From: Chloroflexota bacterium
GTDB taxonomy: Bacteria > Chloroflexota > Anaerolineae > UBA4142
Length of the DNA stretch: 44,711 bases
Direction of reading: 5' to 3'
Assembly: GCA_016219275.1 (NCBI GenBank)
Contig: JACRBM010000032.1
Span: forward strand, 92,054-136,764
Shown: one piece after another, positions 16,889 through 24,450 of the stretch
Numbering within the stretch: position 1 is the stretch's first letter
How the letters are laid out: each line of letters opens with the position of its first letter
Translations under genes and position numbers: made by a program
The notes under the pieces: generated by a model
What the model saw: the letters and a program-made list of their open reading frames with translations, nothing else
What the model was told of the DNA's origin: nothing
Databases searched by the model: none

Positions 16889-17360
16889 GTTGTCAATGCA
16901 ACCGTTGCCGCTCAAGCCGGACGAAATCACCGCGCTGGAACGCGAAGGCGCAGAGTCCGCGGAGCGATACCAGTTCGCGTGGCGCGGCATTGCCGGTTCG
17001 ATGATTCTCGTGCCGAGCACGACGTGGCGGACGCATCATCGCCCCGAACGGTGTCTACAAGTGCTGGGCTGGCAAATTGACGATTCACGCGCGGCGATGG
17101 TCACGCCGGATTTTTCGGTGCGCTTTGTCGCGGTGGGACAACGCCGCGGCGGCGAGTTGAGCGCGACGTACTGGTTTCAATCGGCGACGCGCGCGACGGA
17201 CGATTTCGGCACGCGGATGTGGGCAGACCTCGCGCCGCACCGCGAACGTTGGGTGCTCGTCTCGATTCTATTCGACCGCGCGCGCGATCCGAATGACGCG
17301 GACGTGCGCGCGTTCTATCTCGCGTTGCGCGATGCCATCGCGCAGAATTTGACGCGGTAG
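16716..17360 (+). CDS. EpsI-like exosortase-associated protein (DUF3485 type)
   Basis: A 214-residue protein with one transmembrane segment near the N-terminus (FSFALATTFLALGFLYT) and an outer domain. The motif TWRTHHRPERCLQVLGWQI matches the His...x-x-x-Cys-L block of EpsI/DUF3485 proteins, which accompany exosortases and are thought to assist sorting or carrier attachment. The N-terminal 20 residues (MTQMNAEKKKIRLHPRLSAPP) come from a repeat (16707-16773), so the true ancestral start is lost; ATG 16716 or 16725 are the available starts. It overlaps the exosortase frame by 173 nt. Removing one C from the C8 tract at 16771-16778 would join both frames into a single protein. Likely co-transcribed with the exosortase and the PEP-CTERM gene. 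Confidence 0.75.
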   Translation: MTQMNAEKKKIRLHPRLSAPPIFSFALATTFLALGFLYTPRPQTGLMQSPPAWNFPAELSMQPLPLKPDEITALEREGAESAERYQFAWRGIAGSMILVPSTTWRTHHRPERCLQVLGWQIDDSRAAMVTPDFSVRFVAVGQRRGGELSATYWFQSATRATDDFGTRMWADLAPHRERWVLVSILFDRARDPNDADVRAFYLALRDAIAQNLTR

Positions 17361-17364
17361 GGAT

Positions 17365-17419
17365 ATTCGTAATTCGTAATTCGTCATTCGTCATTCGTCA
17401 TCTGCCATCTGCCATTCGC
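17365..17419. repeat. Tandem heptamer repeat, ATTCGTA/ATTCGTC family
   Basis: Exact 7-bp register: two ATTCGTA, three ATTCGTC, two ATCTGCC and a final ATTCGC. It fills the gap between the EpsI-like gene and the ribosome site of the PEP-CTERM gene. Similar heptamer arrays are known as STRRs in filamentous cyanobacteria. Confidence 0.85.
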
Positions 17420-17432
17420 AAGGAGGTTCGCG

Positions 17433-20342
17433 ATGAGAAAAGTATTGACGGTGATCAGCCCACGCGTACTCGGGTACGGGTTATTCTGGTCGTGGAACAT
17501 TATTTTTGTCGCGTTCATGGTGTTGGGGTTTGCGCCGCAAGTGTTGCCCGACCTCATCACGGCGGTGCAACTCGGCACGATCCCGATCCAGTTCCTCGTC
17601 TTCGGCATCACGCTTACGCTCATCCCAATTGTCGCGGTGATTCTTGGCGCGACGCGTTTACGCCGTTCGCCGGGCGGTCTTGTCATCTTGTGGTACGCTG
17701 TGCAAGCGCCGTTGATGTTCATGCTCGCGCTTCGCTTTTTCCTTTTTCGCGATCTCACGCCCGCCGTCGCGTTTCTGATGACGATTGCGACGCTCGGCAT
17801 GGCAACGTTGCTGTGGCAAATTCTCGACCAGAACATTGACGCGCGTGGCGCGGTGCTCACACACGTGCGTGTGATCGGCTTGACGCTGTTGCTCGTGATT
17901 GATCTGTACGGCAGTCTGTGGGTCGCGTTCTACACCGTGCCGGTCATTGGCGAATCCTGGAACATCCTGGGTCAGATCTTGCGTGGTATCTGGGAAGCGC
18001 TTGTGCGTTTCGACTGGCGCGATTTGCTGAGGATGGGTTGGGCAGCGCCGTTCGCCTTCCTGGGTACGCTCTTGTTCGCGTACACCGCGACGTTATTTGT
18101 CGGCGCGCCGATTGCCGTGCCGATCATCGCGGTTTATGCGTGGCAGCGCGGCGTGCGTGCCCTCGTCGCGCGCACGAATGCTTTGCGCGCAAGCGCGCTC
18201 GCCGCGGTCGTCGTCGTTGCGTGCGCGCTGATTTTCGCGCAGACGACCCAGCAACCGCAACGCGCCGTGTTCGCGCTGTTGAAAATCGCGCCGACGAATC
18301 CGAACGAGGCGCGCGCAATGTTGGATCAGCAAGACGCGATTCGCGCCGGCTTGCTCAATACGTATCTCGCCCAGTTCCGGTACATCAGCGCGGTTGGCGA
18401 AGTGCAACACATTCGCGATCTGTACACGTCCATGCTCAAACTTTCGCCGCCGCAAACGGCGAGTGTGGAGCAAGCGTACGAATCCGTCGCGCGTCCATTT
18501 TTGTACGAGCCGGTCAATCCGCCGGCAACCGACAATCGCGTCGATGGGCGCGCGTTGCGCGAGGAACCCGCGCAAGCCGCGAAACTCTACCGCGATTTTT
18601 TCGACGAACGCATCATTGACGGCGAGCATGACACGATTGCGAACGCAGTGCGCTCAACCTGGTCGCGGACGCAAGCCGAAGCCGCGCTCCAGGCGGTGGA
18701 TGATCGCGAAATTTTATTGACGCGGCAAGAAATCACGATCACTGAAAACAATGATTGGGCGGACGTTGAACTGTACGAGGTCTATCAAAACCAAACGGAC
18801 ATGCGCCAAGAAGTGGTGTACTATTTCAGTCTGCCCGAATCCGCCGTCGTCACCGGCGTGTGGCTCGGCAATGGCACGAATCGTGCGACGCGCTTTGCGT
18901 ATCGCGTTGCGCCGCGCGGCGCGGCGCAAGCCGTGTACCGCAACGAAGTGCGGCGCAACATGGACCCCGCACTCGTCGAGCAAATCGGTCCGCGCCAGTA
19001 TCGTCTGCGCGTGTTCCCGATCGAGCCGCGCCGGTGGACGCGCGAACGCGGCGCCATGTCTTCGACGATCACGGACGGTCCGGCAATGCACATGTGGTTG
19101 ACGTATCGCGTGCTCGTGCGTGAGAATACCTGGGCGTTGCCGCATCTCGCGGAAAAACGCAACGTGTACTGGGATGCGCGCACGACGCGACTCGTGAATG
19201 GCATGCCGATGAACGCGGACGGCGAAACCTGGTTGCCTGTGTCCATCGCCGCGACGCCGCCGATCAAAGCGACGATACATCGCGTTGACTTTGCGAACGG
19301 TGAAACGGTCATCGCGCGACCGGTCGCGGCGAGCGAATTGCCGAAACTGCCGCCGACGTTGAAACTCGCGATTGTGTTGGATCGTTCGCGCAGTATGCAG
19401 AAACACGCGGCGGAAGTGAAAACGACGCTCGCGCGTCTCGCGCAAATTTCCGGCGCGGCGATGGACGTCTATCTCACGTCGTCCCAGTATCGCGGCGAGA
19501 CGCCAACGCGTATCAGTTTGCGCGAACTCGACGTGAACAGCATCACGTACATCGGCGGACAGAACGCGGGCGAATTGCTCGCGCAGTACGAGCAATTGCG
19601 CGCGGGCAACGCGTATGACGCGATTCTCGTCATCACCGATGGCTCGGGGTACGAACTGGGTGAGCCGACCGTCAAGATCGCCGTGCCGAACGCGCCGGTG
19701 TGGATGCTTCACCTGGGTGGCGAATTGCCGCTCGGCTACGACGACGCGACGCTCGAAGCGATTCAGGCGAGCGGCGGCGGCGCGGCTGGCGACATCGAGG
19801 ACGCGCTGGCGCGCATCGCGGTTGGGTTGGGTCGCAATCTCGTCGCGTCGCTCGGCGATGCGCCGGCAAACGCGACGGCGGATTGGGTGGATGGGTACGC
19901 CTGGTTCACCGTGCCCGCGCGCGCAAATAATTCGAGCACCGCGCCGGATGGATTCGCAACGTTCGCCGCGCGGCGCGTGATTCTCGACACGATGTATCGC
20001 GAACGCGCGTCGCTCAAGCAACTCAAAACGCTCGATCATTTGCACGCGCTCGCGATGCAGAACAGCATCGTCACGCCGTACTCTTCGATGATCGTGCTCG
20101 TGAACGCGCAACAGGAACAATTGCTCAAAAAACTGGAACAGCAAGGCGACCGCTTTGATCGCGAGGTGGAAGAGGTGGGCGAGACCGTGCCGCAAGCCGC
20201 GAGCATCACCGCGGTGCCTGAGCCGCACGAGTGGCTCTTGCTTGCGCTCGCCGCGGCGATGCTGGGTTGGTACGCGTATAAAAGGCGCGGGCAGTGGGCG
20301 GTGAGCAGTGGGGCAGTGAACAGTAGCGAACGCTTGCTGTAA
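17433..20342 (+). CDS. Integral membrane VIT/vWA protein with C-terminal PEP-CTERM signal
   Basis: A 969-residue protein. About seven membrane segments lie in residues 1-275. A large outer part follows with a VIT-like domain (about 430-580; VYYFSLPESAVVTGVWLGN), a vWA-like domain with MIDAS start LDRSRSM near 647-653 and VITDGSG near 730, and a C-terminal PEP-CTERM tail: VPEP near 928, a hydrophobic helix and KRRGQ. This matches the unusual 'PEP-CTERM family integral membrane protein' type (TIGR02921, from memory). As the only PEP-CTERM protein here and next to the exosortase, it is probably its dedicated substrate. AGGAGG precedes the ATG. The last 15 residues after KRRGQ translate a heptamer repeat (20289-20324) and are unlikely to be functional. 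Confidence 0.88.
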   Translation: MRKVLTVISPRVLGYGLFWSWNIIFVAFMVLGFAPQVLPDLITAVQLGTIPIQFLVFGITLTLIPIVAVILGATRLRRSPGGLVILWYAVQAPLMFMLALRFFLFRDLTPAVAFLMTIATLGMATLLWQILDQNIDARGAVLTHVRVIGLTLLLVIDLYGSLWVAFYTVPVIGESWNILGQILRGIWEALVRFDWRDLLRMGWAAPFAFLGTLLFAYTATLFVGAPIAVPIIAVYAWQRGVRALVARTNALRASALAAVVVVACALIFAQTTQQPQRAVFALLKIAPTNPNEARAMLDQQDAIRAGLLNTYLAQFRYISAVGEVQHIRDLYTSMLKLSPPQTASVEQAYESVARPFLYEPVNPPATDNRVDGRALREEPAQAAKLYRDFFDERIIDGEHDTIANAVRSTWSRTQAEAALQAVDDREILLTRQEITITENNDWADVELYEVYQNQTDMRQEVVYYFSLPESAVVTGVWLGNGTNRATRFAYRVAPRGAAQAVYRNEVRRNMDPALVEQIGPRQYRLRVFPIEPRRWTRERGAMSSTITDGPAMHMWLTYRVLVRENTWALPHLAEKRNVYWDARTTRLVNGMPMNADGETWLPVSIAATPPIKATIHRVDFANGETVIARPVAASELPKLPPTLKLAIVLDRSRSMQKHAAEVKTTLARLAQISGAAMDVYLTSSQYRGETPTRISLRELDVNSITYIGGQNAGELLAQYEQLRAGNAYDAILVITDGSGYELGEPTVKIAVPNAPVWMLHLGGELPLGYDDATLEAIQASGGGAAGDIEDALARIAVGLGRNLVASLGDAPANATADWVDGYAWFTVPARANNSSTAPDGFATFAARRVILDTMYRERASLKQLKTLDHLHALAMQNSIVTPYSSMIVLVNAQQEQLLKKLEQQGDRFDREVEEVGETVPQAASITAVPEPHEWLLLALAAAMLGWYAYKRRGQWAVSSGAVNSSERLL
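20289..20324. repeat. Heptamer-type repeat GGGCAGT/GAGCAGT inside the PEP-CTERM gene end
   Basis: Units GGGCAGT, GGGCGGT, GAGCAGT, GGGGCAGT (one extra base) and GAACAGT follow one another. The array is translated as the last residues of the PEP-CTERM protein and runs into a dispersed repeat at 20323. Confidence 0.7.
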
Positions 20343-20381
20343 CGTTCGATGCGAGGTGAAGAAAAAGCGACCCTTCGGGTC
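20323..20381. repeat. Dispersed repeat with hairpin, copy A
   Basis: Begins GTAGCGAACGCTTGC, continues with GAGG(T/C)GA-GAAAAAG-like sequence and ends in the hairpin GACCC-TTC-GGGTC (20369-20381). Copy B lies at 20968-21052 in the same orientation, so the two copies bracket the decayed toxin-antitoxin pair. The hairpin may also end transcription of the exosortase operon. Confidence 0.6.
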
Positions 20382-20439
20382 TTGGGTTGACGCGTCCGCA
20401 AAGATACGCTAGAATTGTTGCGAAAGTGTGAGGTGTGGA

Positions 20440-20754
20440 TTGGCTGTCACGACAACAGATTTGAAACGAATCCAGCGCGAGGTTGAAACGCTCAAGAAAA
20501 AAGTCGCGCAACTTGAGCAACGCAAGAATGGCAAACGGCGAGCGCCAGCGAAAAAGCGCGCGCCTGCCGCGTTGCGCACGCACGGCGCGAGTGAAAACGA
20601 TTTGGCAGACGAGATTTTACAACGCGCTGGGTTGCTCGCGGAACTCACTCCCGCAGAACAAGCGCTGGCGGCAGAATGGCGCGCATTGCCGGAGGAACGC
20701 AAGCAACAAGTAATTCACAAACTAGAAACGGCGAATTTCAAGCCGACACTTTAG
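20440..20754 (+). CDS. Antitoxin-like coiled-coil protein with premature stop
   Basis: A 104-residue basic/helical protein: a coiled coil (RIQREVETLKKKVAQLEQ), a Lys/Arg/Ala-rich linker and a C-terminal part LLAELTPAEQALAAEWRALPEERKQQVIHKLE typical of proteins paired with PIN toxins in Chloroflexota and cyanobacteria (recognition from memory). Start TTG 20440 has AGGTG 5 nt upstream. The TAG at 20752 looks like a nonsense mutation of a Ser codon: in-frame codons after it read QTIIQDRG then stop, the usual end (xLSxIIIxDRG) of such antitoxins. Downstream lies a frame-broken PIN fragment. I infer a type II toxin-antitoxin pair in decay; the protein may still fold. Confidence 0.6.
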   Translation: MAVTTTDLKRIQREVETLKKKVAQLEQRKNGKRRAPAKKRAPAALRTHGASENDLADEILQRAGLLAELTPAEQALAAEWRALPEERKQQVIHKLETANFKPTL

Positions 20755-20781
20755 CAGACAATAATCCAAGATCGCGGCTAG

Positions 20782-20971
20782 AGGCAAGATGCGGTTCAAC
20801 TTGCATTGGCGGTTCACGTTGATGCTTTGTTGCGCGAGAGTGCGCTGAATCTTATTTTTGTTAGCGGCGACGATAAACTCCCAAGCCGCGCGCGCGGAAG
20901 GATTAGACACCGATAACCCGTTCGACCATACCGATTTGGATCAAGCGGCAAAGCAAACAGTGAGACCGTAG
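20782..20971 (+). pseudogene. Remnant of a PIN-domain toxin (5'-deleted and frameshifted)
   Basis: Starting right after the read-through stop of the antitoxin-like gene, one frame reads AVQLALAVHVDALL...LIFVSGDDKL up to 20880. After a one-base shift at 20881 the next frame reads QAARAEGLDTDNPFDHTDLD and stops at 20971. Together these match the last third of VapC-like PIN ribonucleases, where D-A-x-x-L-A and VSGDDKL...AA..EGL carry catalytic Asp residues. The first two thirds are missing, and the end runs into repeat copy B. Not functional as a toxin. Confidence 0.62.
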
Positions 20972-21016
20972 CGAACGCTTGCCGAAGCGTTCGTTACGAG
21001 GCGATGAAAAAGAGAG
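20968..21016. repeat. Dispersed repeat, copy B
   Basis: Begins with the same GTAGCGAACGCTTGC as copy A (20323) and continues CGAAGCGTTCGTTACGAGG, whose first half forms the hairpin AACGCTT-GCCG-AAGCGTT, then GATGAAAAAGAGAG. It leads into the hairpin at 21017-21052. Confidence 0.6.
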
Positions 21017-21052
21017 GAGACCCGCAGGGTTTTGCGAAACCCTGCGGGTCTC
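21017..21052 (-). terminator. Perfect 16-bp hairpin, likely terminator of the AAA+ ATPase gene
   Basis: GAGACCCGCAGGGTTT, loop TGCG, then the exact complement. On the minus strand it starts 14 nt after the ATPase stop and is followed by CTCTCTTTTT, as in intrinsic terminators. It is also part of repeat copy B, so a mobile palindrome may have been recruited as terminator. Confidence 0.65.
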
Positions 21053-21066
21053 TAGTTTGCATCGCG

Positions 21067-22443
21067 TTATCCCGTCGTCTCTTGGGGTTCTTTGAGAAGA
21101 TAGGATTCGCACGCCGCGTCAATCAATGTGTTGGACATGGTCGGCGCGACCTGGCGAAACCGCGCAATGTCCACGAGCGCGTCAAGCAAATCACGCGGGT
21201 GCGCGCCGCGCGGGGTGCGCTTGGGCTTGAGATAGTACTCCATCACGAGATGCTGGAAAACGTCTTCCGAGTACGGGATTTGTCGCTTGTCCGCCTCGCG
21301 CTTGAAAATCTCGCGGAACTGATCCCAGGTCGGATCGGCGACATGAATCTTGGAACGAATGCGGCGCAGAAAAGATTCGTCAATCAGGTCGGCGGGATTG
21401 AGATTGGTCGCAAAAATGACCAGCACTTCGAACGGCACCTGGAACTTGTGCCCGGTTCGGAGTTTCAAATAATCCACCCGTTTCTCCAACGGCACGATCC
21501 AACGATTGAGGATTTCGCGCGGGCTAACCGATTGGCGACCCAGGTCATCGAGCAGAAATACTCCGCCATTCGCTTTCAATTGTTGCGGGGCTTCATAGTA
21601 TTTCAACTGTGGATCGAAGATGAGGTCGAGATTTTGCAGAGTCATCTCGCCGCCGCCGACGATTAGCGGACGACGGATGAGCACCCAGCGTTCATCATAG
21701 CGTTGCCCGGCGAGGATGATCGGCACCGCATCTTCGCCTTCCGCGTGAGCGCGGTCGAGTCGGCTTAACAAACTTTTCTGACTCGGCAGTGCGTCATCTC
21801 TCAACGTGCTTGAAACGACGCGATGGCGCAACGGATCAAAGATTTTGACGATCTGTCCTTGCACGTTTAGCGTGTACGGCACCCAGATCGTTCCCGGCAA
21901 GAGCGTGCCGAGATTCAGCCCAATCGAAGTCTTGCCATTCCCGGTGTTGCCAAACAAGAACACCGATTTGACGGCATTGACCGCGGGACCCAATTGCTCG
22001 ATGAGTGTATCACTGAGCACGAGTTGCGCGAGCGCCGTCCTGAGCGCGGCGGTCGTGATTTCTTTGCGCGCGCGAGCTTGCGTGTTCACCATTTTCACGT
22101 ACGCGTCGAGACTCACCGGCGCGGGTCCGACATACTGACTCAGATCCATCAACTCGCGAACGCGCGCGCTGCCCAAGCGCGCAACGACGTATTGCCGCGA
22201 GGACTCGGCTAGTCCTTCGGATCCTTTCACGTCGAGCAAACGTCCATGCCGAAGGTGATCCAGCACCTTTTCGATAATGTTTGGGAACGGCAACTTGAGC
22301 GAGTCCGCTACCTCCTGACCGGTCAAGACACTATGCGTGTGGATCGTCTTGATGACCAAGTCGCATAGAAATTCCAGACTCAAATCGGTTTCCGCGATCG
22401 AGCGGGGTGGAGGTGGAATGCTTTTCGGTAAAACGGAACTCAT
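21067..22443 (-). CDS. AAA+ ATPase (MoxR/chaperone-like)
   Basis: A 458-residue protein. An N-terminal winged-helix-like region (about 25-105; TGQEVADSLKLPFPNIIEKVLDHLRHGRLL) precedes an AAA+ module with Walker A GNTGNGKTS (about 165-173), a glycine-rich strand, Walker B GVFLLDDLG (about 295) and sensor I FEVLVIFATNLNP with arginine-finger region ESFLRRIRSKIHV. I know this as a general 'ATPase with chaperone activity' type found near pilus or secretion genes, but nothing nearby identifies a client. ATP-driven remodelling in the cytoplasm is the safe call. Followed by a strong hairpin terminator. Confidence 0.8.
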   Translation of the reverse strand: MSSVLPKSIPPPPRSIAETDLSLEFLCDLVIKTIHTHSVLTGQEVADSLKLPFPNIIEKVLDHLRHGRLLDVKGSEGLAESSRQYVVARLGSARVRELMDLSQYVGPAPVSLDAYVKMVNTQARARKEITTAALRTALAQLVLSDTLIEQLGPAVNAVKSVFLFGNTGNGKTSIGLNLGTLLPGTIWVPYTLNVQGQIVKIFDPLRHRVVSSTLRDDALPSQKSLLSRLDRAHAEGEDAVPIILAGQRYDERWVLIRRPLIVGGGEMTLQNLDLIFDPQLKYYEAPQQLKANGGVFLLDDLGRQSVSPREILNRWIVPLEKRVDYLKLRTGHKFQVPFEVLVIFATNLNPADLIDESFLRRIRSKIHVADPTWDQFREIFKREADKRQIPYSEDVFQHLVMEYYLKPKRTPRGAHPRDLLDALVDIARFRQVAPTMSNTLIDAACESYLLKEPQETTG

Positions 22444-22475
22444 GGATGTTCAATCTCCGTGTTGCCGGCGCGCCG

Positions 22476-23759
22476 CTATTTTGCTACACTTCTCAGCGCG
22501 GTCTCCGCATCCAAATGTTTCTCTTGCGCGTACGCCGCGAGCGCGAACAAGATTTCGCCGAGCGCCTTGTCGCGATGGCGCGCGCGTGAGAGTTTTTCGA
22601 CTTGCGCGGCAATCGCTTTCAGATTCGCTTTCACCTTATCGCGCTTTGCCACTTTTTGCGCGCGCGGCAGCGCGGGCAACGTGCGTGGAATGCCGTTCAT
22701 TTTTGGCTTGCCGCCGTTCTCGCCTTGCTTGATCTTGTCCCAGTTCGCGATAATCTCCGCGGTGCCGTTCACCTTCACGTCGCCGAACACGTGCGGGTGT
22801 CGCCGCACCAGTTTCGCGGAAATGTCCGCCGCGACATCGCTCAACAAAAATTCGCCGGACTCGGCGGCGATTTGCGCCTGGAACAAGACGTGTAAAAGCA
22901 AATCGCCCAATTCTTCGCGCAGATGCTCGATGTCGTTGTCGTCGAGCGTTTCGAGCACCTCGTAGCACTCTTCGAGAAAATCGTTGCGGAGCGATTGATG
23001 CGTTTGCTCGCGATCCCAGGGACAGCCGTTCGGCGCGCGCAGTTGCGCGACGATCTCCGCGAGCGCGTTCACGCCGCTCGGTCGCGCGAGCGGCGGTACG
23101 TAGAGCGTCGTCAGCAATCCGAAATCATCCACGCGATCCATCTCCGCGAGCGACGCGGTCATCACGCGTTGTTTGTCCGTGCCCGCCGCGTCCACGCGCG
23201 TGACACCATGCTCTGCAGGATAGAGCATCATCAGCGTCAACTTGCAATCGCTCGCGATGGCGCGACTGTACAGTTGTCCGATCAGCGCGGGCTGGTCGGG
23301 ATCCAGGCGCGGAAAATGCTGGCGCGCCAAATCGGTCGCGTCCGCGATTTGCAGACCGCGCGCGAGCGGATCGAGCGCGAGCGCGACGCACGCGGCGTCT
23401 ACGAAACTCACACCGGCGATCACGCGCGCCGCGATATTTTTCGCGCGCGCCTGCGCCAAAATTTTTTGCACGCTCGTTTCGCCAAAGAGCGGATGACCTG
23501 GCACGGCGAATACCACATCGCCGCGCTCAGCGTGCGTGACCATCATGTCCGCCATCGCGGAATAAATCGCGTCGAAATCGTCCAGCTCTTCGTAGAGATG
23601 ATCGAAGGAATGCACGCGCAAATGCGGCGGCAACGCCGCGACGGTTGGATGTTCGCGCGTCCGCAAATAAATTTCGTGCGCGGCTTCAAGTATCGCGCGC
23701 GCTTGGAGCGTCAAGGCGTTTGGATCGCCGTGCCCCAATCCCAGAATGGTGATGCTCAT
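22476..23759 (-). CDS. mazG: MazG nucleotide pyrophosphohydrolase fused to tetrapyrrole-methylase-like domain
   Basis: A 427-residue fusion. Residues 1-215 form a SAM-dependent tetrapyrrole-methylase fold (ITILGLGHGDPNALTLQA, GDVVFAVPGHPLFGE, VIAGVSFVDAA), as in YabN. Residues about 228-340 form a MazG domain (LRAPNGCPWDREQTHQSLRNDFLEECYEVLE, LREELGDLLLHVLFQAQ) with its EExxE and ExxD metal ligands. A second, shorter MazG-like part ends the protein (LGEILFALAAYAQEKHLDAETAL) but lacks the usual final helix. MazG hydrolyses NTPs, often damaged ones, to NMP plus pyrophosphate. Start ATG 23759 has GAGGAG 6 nt upstream. Confidence 0.92.
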   Translation of the reverse strand: MSITILGLGHGDPNALTLQARAILEAAHEIYLRTREHPTVAALPPHLRVHSFDHLYEELDDFDAIYSAMADMMVTHAERGDVVFAVPGHPLFGETSVQKILAQARAKNIAARVIAGVSFVDAACVALALDPLARGLQIADATDLARQHFPRLDPDQPALIGQLYSRAIASDCKLTLMMLYPAEHGVTRVDAAGTDKQRVMTASLAEMDRVDDFGLLTTLYVPPLARPSGVNALAEIVAQLRAPNGCPWDREQTHQSLRNDFLEECYEVLETLDDNDIEHLREELGDLLLHVLFQAQIAAESGEFLLSDVAADISAKLVRRHPHVFGDVKVNGTAEIIANWDKIKQGENGGKPKMNGIPRTLPALPRAQKVAKRDKVKANLKAIAAQVEKLSRARHRDKALGEILFALAAYAQEKHLDAETALRSVAK

Positions 23760-23826
23760 CGTTTGCTCCTCGATCACGTGGTGCCGTGATTATAACAGAA
23801 AACGGGCGAAAGACGAAGGATGGAGG

Positions 23827-23854
23827 TTGCGTAAAATCGAAAACCGCGTATAAT
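23827..23854 (+). promoter_or_regulatory. Promoter of greA-lysS
   Basis: TTGCGT (23827-23832), 16-nt spacer and consensus TATAAT (23849-23854), about 75 nt upstream of the greA start. Confidence 0.72.
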
Positions 23855-23929
23855 AGCCCCAGTTGGATGCCGTCGTGACAGAACGGGTTGGCGGTGTCCG
23901 ACTGATTTTTTATTCAAGGGGTTTGCAAA

Positions 23930-24400
23930 ATGGCAGAGAAACCCATTTTCCTAACGCTCGAGGGGCGCACGAAACTCGAAGCGGAACTCGAGCAACTGAA
24001 AACGATTCGCCGCGCCGAAGTGGCAGAACGCATCCACTCGGCGAAAGAAGAAGGAGACATTACCGAGAACTCGGCGTACGACGAAGCCAAGAACGAGCAG
24101 GCGTTCGTCGAAGGGCGCATCATGACGATTGAGCAGATGCTCAAGAACGCCGTGATGATTGACGCGATGCGCGCGAGCGACCAGGTCGGCATCGGCTCGT
24201 ACGTCGCCGTGCTCGAACGCGGCGAAGACGACGACGAGATGTTTCAAATCGTCGGCTCTGCCGAAGCGGACCCGAGCCGTGGACGCATCTCGAACGAATC
24301 GCCGGTCGGCAGAGCGTTGCTGGGCAAGCGCGTTGGCGAAGAAGTCAAAGTGCCGATTCCTGACGGCGTGCGGTACCTGAAAATCACAGAGATTCGATAA
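23930..24400 (+). CDS. greA: Transcription elongation factor GreA
   Basis: A 156-residue GreA of normal length. The N-terminal coiled coil with acidic tip is visible as LEAELEQLKT...AKEEGDITENSAYDEAKNEQAFVEGRI (about 16-62), and the C-terminal FKBP-like domain ends SPVGRALLGKRVGEEVKVPIPDGVRYLKITEI. It rescues backtracked RNA polymerase by stimulating cleavage of the nascent RNA. AAGGGG lies 8 nt before the ATG, and a clear promoter sits upstream. lysS follows after a 28-bp palindrome; this order is common in several phyla. Confidence 0.97.
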   Translation: MAEKPIFLTLEGRTKLEAELEQLKTIRRAEVAERIHSAKEEGDITENSAYDEAKNEQAFVEGRIMTIEQMLKNAVMIDAMRASDQVGIGSYVAVLERGEDDDEMFQIVGSAEADPSRGRISNESPVGRALLGKRVGEEVKVPIPDGVRYLKITEIR

Positions 24401-24405
24401 TCGTG

Positions 24406-24433
24406 GTAGGGGCGATGCGTGCATCGCCCCTAC
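24406..24433. repeat. 28-bp palindrome, GTAGGGGCG family (copy 1)
   Basis: GTAGGGGCGATGC, GT, then its exact complement. It lies between greA and lysS. A sister at 37047-37074 has the same length and outer arms but a G:C pair where this has T:A, so pairing is conserved by compensatory change. Confidence 0.75.
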
Positions 24434-24450
24434 GCATAATGGAGACCAAT

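Noticed and set aside
17365-17419. Possible CRISPR array from short regular repeats
   Set aside because: Units are 7 bp with no spacers, and no cas genes are present anywhere in the window. Same for the other heptamer loci.
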